Both the position numbers and the translations under genes were made by a program. 64,000 nt of DNA from positions 1 to 64,000 of the forward strand of contig JADNYV010000141.1 in assembly GCA_015501055.1 (NCBI GenBank), given 5' to 3'. Positions within the stretch are counted from its first letter, which is position 1, and the number at the start of each line of letters is the position of its first letter. The DNA is from Mucidula mucida (taxonomy: Eukaryota > Basidiomycota > Agaricomycetes > Agaricales > Physalacriaceae). Under the pieces are notes generated by a model. The model saw only the letters and a list, made by a program, of their open reading frames with translations. It did not search any database and was not told the DNA's origin. Below are positions 56,317 to 64,000 of this stretch, one piece after another.

Positions 56317-58943
56317 TCAACTGCTGGGATCGAATGGCGCAAAGGCCTGTTTGAACGCTTGCGCATCTGCACGATCTTCCTCTTCAGATAACGTACACTC
56401 CTTCCAATCGTGTCGATTCGGCGTGCCCAGAAGGGTGCTAATGACCTGTCTTGTCACCAAGTCAGTTCCCACAAATTCATGACAAGACAAAATGACCACC
56501 CACCTGCCAAACTGGATACTGAATGGCACATGGTCCTTCAAGACATGCACCATCATCCCCCCATCAGGCAAGTCAACCCTAAAGTAGCTTCCCCGCCCAT
56601 TCGAACACGAAGCCAACGCTTCCTCCGCGCGCTCTTCAAAGTCGATTCCCAACAGCCCGCCCTCTTCGACGAATGTCGATTCGACCGCGTCCTTCAAATT
56701 TAACGGAATCGGTACCGCCTGCACATGCGCATGTCCACCCTTCTGCCGCAGACGCCCTACTTCGAAAAAGACCGCAGCCATACTGTGCTTGGCGAACATC
56801 GCACGAAGCGCTGTTTTGTACCTATATCAGAAGTGAATCAGCTCAACCGGGGATGTACAAAGCAAGACTGAAACAAACCGCTCAATCTCTTCGGTTATAG
56901 GCGGGGCGAGATCCGGCGCGATGGTGTTGAGCGTGGGGTAGTGCGCTATCGGCACGATAAGAACGTGCCCACCACCAGGAACGTCAACATGGTCCGCCGC
57001 AGATTGCGTGGGTATGATCTGGCCTTTGGGCAACGTCACATAACATTCCGAGCCGATAGCCACGACGAGGTGTTTACTAGCAACGTTTTCAGCCGCTGAG
57101 ACACGCATAGTATAAAAGAGACGTACGCCAAGTTCGGACTGGATAAGCAGAACCAGCATTCGTCCGCTAAACGGCCAAAGTTCAGTGCGAGAGTGCGTGG
57201 GTAGAAGGGGAACCTCACAAGTGATTTCCTTCGGTGGCCCACGTCTTCCTCCTCCTCCTCGTTGCCCCTGTGGGCGCACATTTGCCACAGGACAATCGTC
57301 GAGGTAATGGCTTTCGCTTCCACACGCCCTGCAGACGTATCCTTCTCTCGGCTTCTTACCACCCGTATCCCCAACAGCATGTCGCGTTGGACAGTCGCGC
57401 ACGAGATGTCCAGGCTGGCTCTAATGTCAAGAGGGAATAAATGGCAGCGGAAAGAAACGACTTGCATTGTTGCATATCTTGCAGATGTATCCGTCTGGAG
57501 GTTTGGTCCGCTCGGGACATTGGTCGATAAAGTGCTAACAACTTTGAGCAAGAATACGATCATCAACTGGATAACAGACTTACATCCGTTCCCTCGCATC
57601 GTTTGCACTTGTATCCTTCTGGAGGCTTGTCTCCTCGATCTAAGTAACACCGTCAGAAAGGAACAGGAAAATAAAGATGAATACACACCAACTCTTGCGC
57701 GCTTCACCGGCTTTTGTACGTTCCCAAAAATGAAATTCTGACCAGAGTCGTCCATCTCGGGCATCTCACGTTTGCGCGGAATGTGCACTGCTTCAGTGAA
57801 AGGATTTTTGCTGGCGTTAGCGGGTTTGCTCGCAGGAACAGCCGCAGGTCCATTCGGTGCTATCGAGAATGCATAGAACCACTAATAAACGGTCACGATA
57901 CTGCTAGCTTTTAGGAAGTGAGTATAGACTTACCCTCTGCTTCTTTCCCTCTGGGGGAGGCCCACCAAACGCCCCCACGGCTACAAACCGCGAAACACGC
58001 TCCATTTCATCCTTCCAAACGTAGGGCTCACGTTCCCAGAATATCGGGGACTGCCCCGCGCCTACGCTAAAGTGATAGCGAGGTTGCAGTCGGCGCATAA
58101 CATCATCCAGCGGAGGTGCGCATACGGCTGATATTTCTGGGGGACTGAGGGGCAACGGGACAGCGGAAAGCATGGGGATTGCAGCGGGCCAGACGTTGGA
58201 TATCATGATGTCGACGAGTTGGGAGGGTGAGGACCCAGATTGAATGGCTGCAAGGGATTTGTAGTTTTGTTTGGGATTGGAAGAGCCAAGGGTGTTTGAG
58301 AGTAGACGATCTGTTGTTTGAGAGGCGAAGAAGGGCGACGCGAATCCCTGCGAAGCGATTAATAGAAGACAGACCAATCCAACCAATTCAACGAACGGGT
58401 GCGGCTTCAGATGTCGAGTACACTTCTGGGTCGTATATACCGCCCAGACAAGCGATTCGAAGACCATTCGGGGTCGTGATGAGTCCAGATTTACCTGGAG
58501 ACAGATAAGCGCAAATTGTATCACAATTCGATGGTTTCTCACTCAACATGAACACATTTTTGCAGATTTCTCCACCGGTCCTGGCGAATTTCTGAATGAC
58601 AGAATGCGGAAACGGGATCTTGCCCTGCATTATGTAGAATTCCAAAGGCGCTAGTAGGCTTTATAGAGGTGTGACACGGCGGGCGACAATGACATACCTT
58701 CGATTTGACCGTTTAGTAGCAGCTCCGTCTCATCTTCGCCCTCATCATCAATCTTAGGCGGTCCAAAAAAGTCGCCCACGCAGAGAACAAAATCGAATTT
58801 GCCGTGTTTCGCGTCAATGGCCTTTACTTTGGCGAACAAGTCGCGTATCGAGCCTAGCGCTGGGCCAACCGTCAGCCTACAAAAGCATTATTACGCATTT
58901 TTGAGGAAGAGATCCATGCGTACACTTTTACCGAACTCGCCAT
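56317..58943 (-). CDS. CWF19L1 / Drn1-like protein (intron-lariat debranching cofactor family)
   Basis: Yeast Drn1 assists the lariat debranching enzyme, and the family associates with spliceosomes. The start at 58943 (MASSVKV) joins across an intron to LTVGPALGSIRDLFAKVKAI and FDFVLCVGDFFGPP, the degenerate metallophosphoesterase-like domain that continues through LITTPNGLRIACLGGIYDPE. A basic middle region (FIFGNVQKPVKRAR) carries three related zinc knuckles introduced by PPEGY or PPDGY; the last is GYVCRACGSESHYLDDCP. The CwfJ C-terminal domains follow: HLVVAIGSECYVTLPKGQII, GGGHVLIVPIAHYPTLNTIA and GRLRQKGGHAHVQAVPIPLN with the HxH motif. The end is FKQAFAPFDPSS. About ten exons appear intact. 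It is the only gene in the spacer of the large inverted repeat. Confidence 0.88.
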
Positions 58944-59646
58944 TGTCGTTGCCGCCGTCTCGGTCGTGGACGTTCGCGTTCAAGAGGATCGCGTCACGGT
59001 GTCACCGTAATGTAACGCCTTTCTTGACCACGTGCTTGCTCTTGACGCGAAGGAGTCGGACTCAGGACTTCCGACTCCGCGAGAAGCTCGTGCTGGCATG
59101 CCGTGCTGGAGGTACTGTGTGGCCTGTGGATGTGGTGGGACAGAGTATATGCTTCACCTAATTCCAGAGGGTGGATATTTGGAGAATCTCAGAGCGGTTG
59201 ATCTGGTTTGAGTGCGCGATCGATGGCCAGAGGTGAATCTAGGTGGTTCATGTTGATGGGACACGAGTTGTGGGCCTTTCTTGGAAGCTGGTGTTGCTTC
59301 AATGAACAACATATTATTCATGGTTGATTTCAGACTTTGATACCTAGTGTGGCGCTACTGGTTGTTGTTTCGGACACACCTCCATAAACCTGGAATGTCT
59401 CCGGTAGAAGAACTTATTTCAATATATCCACACGTTACTCGACTTACGGCGTGTCATTTATTGACCAGCTCGGCGACATGGTTTTCAATAATCTTACCAG
59501 TGCGAGCCAGCAGCTATCATAGCATTGTCATTGTATATGCATGTTTTGGACTTGGAAAGTGCTCGAAGCCTGAAAATGCACAGTCACAATAAGAAGTGAC
59601 TTGTTCCATTTCCGAGGCAGTGCTGCAAAATAAATGATGTGACAGC
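58944..59646. other. intergenic, promoter of CWF19L1-like gene and inner end of right arm
   Basis: No gene seen. Homology to the left arm begins at about 59190. Confidence 0.45.
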
Positions 59647-61452
59647 ATGGGCGGTCCTTCCTTCCGTCCCACCATCATCCAGGTCCAAAACGCCACACTG
59701 AAATCCTTGCCCTATAATTACCTAGCTGCATTTGCGACCATTAATCTTGAACACTTCGCTCAGCGCCACGATCACATGCCGTTCATTCCTCCCTTCTATA
59801 ACAAGAGCGACTTGAGGGCGTTTTACACGCCCTCCGAAAGTGAAGTACTCGCAATACAGTCCGACCTCTCCAAACCATCCATCGAACTAGATGCTCTCAC
59901 AGCCGAGATTACTCGTACGAAATCCCTCCTACAGTTTTTGGAGGACCGCCACACCCGCCTCAACATCCCCGTCACCCGCACTCGCCAATTCATCGCCGCG
60001 TCTCCCGTCCGCCGTCTCCCATTCGATGTGCTACGCATTATCTTCTTGTCTTTCTGCCACACGCCCGTGCCTGGGGACGTGATGGGCTACCAACTTCCAT
60101 TCACCCTTGCTGTAGTGTGCTCACACTGGCGTGCCATCGTAATGAAGACGCCTGTTCTCTGGACCGTCATCCATCTCGGACCCTCGAAAAGTTCGCCTGC
60201 CATTGTCGATCGTCAACTGGATCTCAGTGGGAGCCTCCCGCTGAGTCCACGCATCCAGGGCCCTCTTGATGGACGTCCTTCCGCCGCAAACCACGACGTC
60301 TACGAAGAGACGGACGAATATTTCAAGGCTGTCTTGAGGAGGCTCTTTCAAGCGCTTCCGCGATGGCAGGACGTTTGCATTCAGATCGAACTCCAGGAAC
60401 TAGAGCAATTCAATGCTCTGCTTCACGGTGCCCTCCAACCTGCAAATCTGCAAGGTCACGACCACAGGAGCCAAATCATACCTGATCTGCTAGAGGCCGT
60501 TACATTGAAAGTTAGGCGTTTTCCTCAGCACGCCTCAATTAACCTGCCAGATATATTTGAATTGGCCCCCCGGTTGAAGGCCTTCTGTTTATTCAACGAG
60601 GATGGCCGCCCACACTACATTGACGCCTTTTGGCCTTCTCATGGCTTACCTTGGAATCAGCTGAAAAAGGTACATCTGGAACACGCGGACTTGCGCGTAC
60701 TGGGACAGCTTCCTGCAGAGTTCTTCAGCGATGGTAAAGAAGCGGAGGTGGCAATCTACTTCCGACAGCCGCCGTCCTACGCATCGCACCTGCCAACCGC
60801 CCAAATTATATCCAGGAACTTCACATTCCTCAGACTCATACCTATCCGCTGGGCTGCCGGTGGTGAGTTACCGAAGTACCTCGAAGCCTTATACGCTCCT
60901 ACTCTCGAGCGCGTTGAGGTGGGTTGTGCCATGCACCCATACGAGCTCTGGCGAGAGACTCCGGATGGCCTGAACAACATCGGTGGCCACAACATCTTGA
61001 GCGCTCTTTTGGCTGTGATCACGAGGTCAAAATGTACGATCAAATCGTTCAGGTTCTGTGTCTTCTGGGATGCGCCCGATAAAGCATTCGACGACTCGTT
61101 CTCACGCGCAATCATCGCCTTGCTGCACGTTGTGCCTGAGCTAGAAACACTCGAGATTCGCGAAGCCGGGAAGCGTGGACCATCCCTTCTCAGTGATCCC
61201 GAGTTCTTTAGTCTATGTGGTGGACCTGAGACGGGTGGACTGTTGTCCAAGCTCGAGTCACTAAAATTGGTTTGGGCGGCGGATAGGCAGCCGCCGATAG
61301 ACAAGTTGGTTCCTATGTTGCATTCAAGGATAGGCGAGTCAGCGTTGAAGTCGTTTGTCATTGGTGTCCGAAAGGGCGGTGACCTCCCGCCGCAGATATT
61401 AGATTGTCTGCATCGGTTGAGGGAGAATGGGATCCGGGCGACGTTGTGGTAG
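59647..61452 (+). CDS. F-box-like protein, family A, right-arm copy (601 or 558 aa)
   Basis: It is the twin of 53533-55209, differing by scattered substitutions. An upstream ATG at 59647 (MGGPSFRPTIIQVQNATLKS) is in frame here because the codon that is TAA in the left arm is AAA. Translation may therefore begin 43 codons earlier than at MPFIPPFYNKSDLRAFYTPS. The rest has the coiled coil, the F-box-like SPVRRLPFDVLRIIFLSFCH, and the leucine-rich half ending NGIRATLW. Intact, no introns. Differences such as QELEQFNALLHGALQ against QELENFNTLLNGAVQ show the arms are diverging and are not fully homogenised. Confidence 0.85.
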   Translation: MGGPSFRPTIIQVQNATLKSLPYNYLAAFATINLEHFAQRHDHMPFIPPFYNKSDLRAFYTPSESEVLAIQSDLSKPSIELDALTAEITRTKSLLQFLEDRHTRLNIPVTRTRQFIAASPVRRLPFDVLRIIFLSFCHTPVPGDVMGYQLPFTLAVVCSHWRAIVMKTPVLWTVIHLGPSKSSPAIVDRQLDLSGSLPLSPRIQGPLDGRPSAANHDVYEETDEYFKAVLRRLFQALPRWQDVCIQIELQELEQFNALLHGALQPANLQGHDHRSQIIPDLLEAVTLKVRRFPQHASINLPDIFELAPRLKAFCLFNEDGRPHYIDAFWPSHGLPWNQLKKVHLEHADLRVLGQLPAEFFSDGKEAEVAIYFRQPPSYASHLPTAQIISRNFTFLRLIPIRWAAGGELPKYLEALYAPTLERVEVGCAMHPYELWRETPDGLNNIGGHNILSALLAVITRSKCTIKSFRFCVFWDAPDKAFDDSFSRAIIALLHVVPELETLEIREAGKRGPSLLSDPEFFSLCGGPETGGLLSKLESLKLVWAADRQPPIDKLVPMLHSRIGESALKSFVIGVRKGGDLPPQILDCLHRLRENGIRATLW

Positions 61453-61789
61453 GTCTGTAGCGTAAGTAGTCAGATCAATAGTCCTGTAGTACAGTGTAAT
61501 CCTTCAATGCATAAAACATCAATTTAGACAAGAACAATGATTTTGCTCGCCGTTTCTGTTACTGAGTCTGTCTTTAGTGGTCGGCAGCCACGGTGCAAGC
61601 GTATTGGTGACGACCGGCACGTCGCGCGCGCTAGCATCGCCGAGTCGTGAAGCGAAGTCGTCGGCAACTCGAAAGAAATATCCGAGCCACGTGCTCACAT
61701 TCTCTTTGCTCACAACACTATCATTCTACAAGTAACTTCAGGTAAATATCTCAAAGTTCGCCACGGCAGTTGGCGAATCATGTACTCTA

Positions 61790-62960
61790 GATGGTATGTT
61801 CTTCTATCCTTGTGTAAACTGTACGTCCACATCTGCTATTTCAATGCCAGGACTAACCTTCTATAAATGTAACAGACAAATAGCAAAATACACATGTCCA
61901 ACTTGCAATGTCCCATATCCTGCAATGTTTCTGAAGCCCAACACATGGCAAATGCTCCCGCGGATTTTACCGAAGAGAGATCACGCAGCAGGGCGAGGAA
62001 ACAGCATCCAATACCAAACCGCCACCACCGGATATCCTTGCTGGTTTAAAGACCATCTATGCGACAAGGATTATGCCCAATTCATTCGCCATATCTAACA
62101 TGTCGGCACCTTGCAATACTTTTCCTCAGAAAGTCAACGAGGCGCCAGCCCTCTTGACCGCCTTGCTTCCTTTCCTAACTCCGCGTTGGTGTTCGCGTCC
62201 TTCGACGATGTTATCACTGAAGGACGTACCCGCAATCTGTACTCTTCGCCGACTTCTTGTTTCTCCGTTCGCACGTCGTTATCGAAGCCGAGCCCCATCC
62301 GTACGATAATGCGTTCCGCATGCTGGGTGATCTGCACGATGCATTTGAGGAACCTCCAAGAAGAAACATGTCTGATATGCGGCGCTTGCGTTGGAAGGCA
62401 GAGTTTTCCAGGACGGTTCGAAGATGCAATCGCTGAGCGCCAGAGAATGGCGGATGAGGAGTACAAGCAGGTGTAAGAGTCGTCGGGACTCACTGAAGCG
62501 TCCACCAAGATATTTCCTGCTTGAGATGAATATTGATTGCGGCTTTGTCCTAGCTTCTTCGTCCCAGGACTGCGATGACCTCTTCCTCAGGTTCACGACT
62601 AACTCGTCCTCCTTCGCTGTGGCGCCATGTGGAGACGGCACTGCTGATGATGATGTTGTTTAGGTTGGAACGTACACCGACACCAGCGGCACCGACAATT
62701 TTGGCACCGATCTTCGAAATGACCTCAAGAAAGCCTGCAAGTTTAACTCTCGTCGTCTTCATCCATGACTTCAGGGTACAGTATAGATTACATGTGAGTG
62801 AGAATGACGGAGTCTTATCTGGTGGGGCTCGACGTCCGGAATGCAGCACTGCGTGTTGTCATGTATGCAACATCTTGATGACAGTTTTTTTCTTTGAGCA
62901 TCGTACTGGTAGACTTATTCGCGAGAGTATCCAGGTTGAATGTGGTTGTCATACTTGAGA
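61790..62960 (+). pseudogene. decayed HIT-type zinc-finger gene, right copy
   Basis: Twin of 52020-53200. IAKYTCPTCNVPY is followed by the same TGA-containing break as in the left arm, so that lesion predates the inversion or duplication. A roughly 195-bp deletion after GGGCGAGG near 61995 and a one-base insertion (CATGGCAAATG) are private to this copy. The C-terminal pieces PHPYDNAFRMLGDLHDAFEE remain. Confidence 0.5.
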
Positions 62961-63382
62961 TGGTCAAGCTACTAAGCCACTCCTGAATCTAAATTATGAA
63001 GTTAGATTCTGTGTAAGTATACAGACATCGTTTAGGTGCCATGTTCTTAGCAGTGCTAGTTTCCATGCTGATTATGGATGTCCTTGCCCATCATGATGAG
63101 ATGTGACTCGCTTTATAACTAATGATTTTGCGAGGCAGTGCTCCATCATGATAAGTGATGTGACAGCAGTGATCCTTCCTTGCTCTCCACCATCATCCCC
63201 GTCCATAACGCCACCTTTAGGTTATCGCCCTACGATTGTACCACCACATTGGCAAGATTTAATGACCGCACGTCGCCTCTTCATGCTGGTCTTCAGCTAT
63301 GTCATGCAGGTAAGTTTACAGCTATTACTGTTCTTCCAATTGGCTTAGGAACACTGAGGCCCTTGGCAATATCTTCTATTTT

Positions 63383-64000
63383 ATGAGCATCAAGAGCCCT
63401 AGGGAGACAACCAGCACCCAGATAGTACTCTGCACCCGTTGCCCCAATTCTATATTCTATACGCCCTATAGTCCCCGCTTCTATGACAACGGCGTCACAA
63501 GGGCGTTTTACACGCCTTCCAAAAGTGACGTGCGCACGATTGAAAACGACCTCCTCGCACCATCCGCCGAGCTAGCTGCTCTCGAAGCCGAAATTACTCG
63601 CATACAATCCCTTCTACAGATATTGGAGGACCGCCACACTCGTCTTAACATCCCCATCACCCGCACTCGCCAATTTCTCGATGCGTCTCCCATCCGCCGT
63701 CTCCCTTCCGAAGTGCTGTGCATCATTTTCTGGCATTACTGCCACACGCCCGTGCCAGAGGACCCGATGCGCTACGAACTTCCTTTCACTCTTGCTGTGG
63801 TGTGCTCACAGTGGCGATCCATTCTTCTGGATACTCCTTCCCTTTGGACCATCATCCAGCTCGGGCCCAGGAAAAGTTCGCTTGCGCTGGTCGACGGTCA
63901 ATTGGATCTCAGTGGGAACCTCCCGCTGAGTCTACGTATACAGGGCCCTCTTGATGGGCGTCCTTCTGCCGGAAATCACGACGTCTACGAAGAAACGGAT
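63383..64000 (+). CDS. F-box-like protein, family A, partial at window end
   Basis: The ATG at 63383 is at the position corresponding to 51399. About 206 codons are present: the N-terminal Cys motif, LLAPSAELAALEAEITRIQS, SPIRRLPSEVLCIIFWHYCH and SQWRSILLDTPSLWTIIQLG. The frame is open to the last base. The rest lies outside the window. Confidence 0.85.
   Translation, partial: MSIKSPRETTSTQIVLCTRCPNSIFYTPYSPRFYDNGVTRAFYTPSKSDVRTIENDLLAPSAELAALEAEITRIQSLLQILEDRHTRLNIPITRTRQFLDASPIRRLPSEVLCIIFWHYCHTPVPEDPMRYELPFTLAVVCSQWRSILLDTPSLWTIIQLGPRKSSLALVDGQLDLSGNLPLSLRIQGPLDGRPSAGNHDVYEETD

Larger units (their letters stand above)
59190..64000. repeat. right arm of the large inverted repeat (truncated by window end)
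   Basis: Reverse-orientation match to 50782-55790, carrying one complete and one partial F-box gene and the second decayed HIT-finger gene. About 195 bp of the left arm (within 52795-52990) is missing near 61995. Confidence 0.9.

Overview
The window is nuclear DNA of a filamentous basidiomycete, most likely an Agaricomycete. The genes have many short introns (about 45-60 nt, GT...AG). There are several families of F-box-like proteins, a DUF6535 membrane protein, a Zn2Cys6 regulator with a fungal_trans domain, and pieces of hAT, PIF1-helicase and non-LTR retroelements. No bacterial-type operon, CRISPR array or confident RNA gene was seen.

Layout. 0.7-2.2 kb: secreted pectinesterase (-). 2.4-5.5 kb: a medium-chain dehydrogenase gene (-) split by a PIF1-like helicase fragment. 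5.9-7.6 kb: F-box pseudogene (-). 8.9-10.4 kb: alcohol dehydrogenase (+), with a paralogue at 48.1-49.6 kb. 10.6-12.8 kb: DUF6535 membrane protein (-). 13.8-24.2 kb: three copies of one F-box-like family, one intact and two decayed, interleaved with a MITE, an RNase H remnant, a CipC-like gene, lumazine synthase and a small unknown gene. 24.2-26 kb: F-box debris. 26.2-27 kb: phosphoglycerate-mutase-like gene with a damaged 5' end. 27.1-29.1 kb: vacuolar Ca2+/H+ exchanger. 29.1-33.5 kb: gene-poor, AT-rich tract holding an 857-bp hAT element with a perfect 8-bp target duplication and a second small inverted-repeat element. 33.5-36.7 kb: DOA1/PLAA ubiquitin adaptor. 36.9-40.6 kb: mosaic of F-box pseudogenes plus an intron-free scrap of the mutase gene. 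41.4-44.6 kb: Zn2Cys6 transcription factor with a 6-nt microexon. 45-46.6 kb: unknown protein. 49.7-64 kb: two F-box genes and a decayed HIT-zinc-finger gene, repeated in inverted orientation on either side of a CWF19L1/Drn1 gene; the right arm runs off the window.

Housekeeping genes (RIB4-type lumazine synthase, VCX1-type exchanger, DOA1, CWF19L1) appear intact after splicing. They sit as single-copy islands in a background rebuilt by duplication. I count at least twelve intact, partial or broken F-box-like units. They show nonsense changes, small deletions and inverted segmental copies, which suggests rapid birth and death of this family. Splice sites given are my reading of the sequence and are not supported by transcripts.
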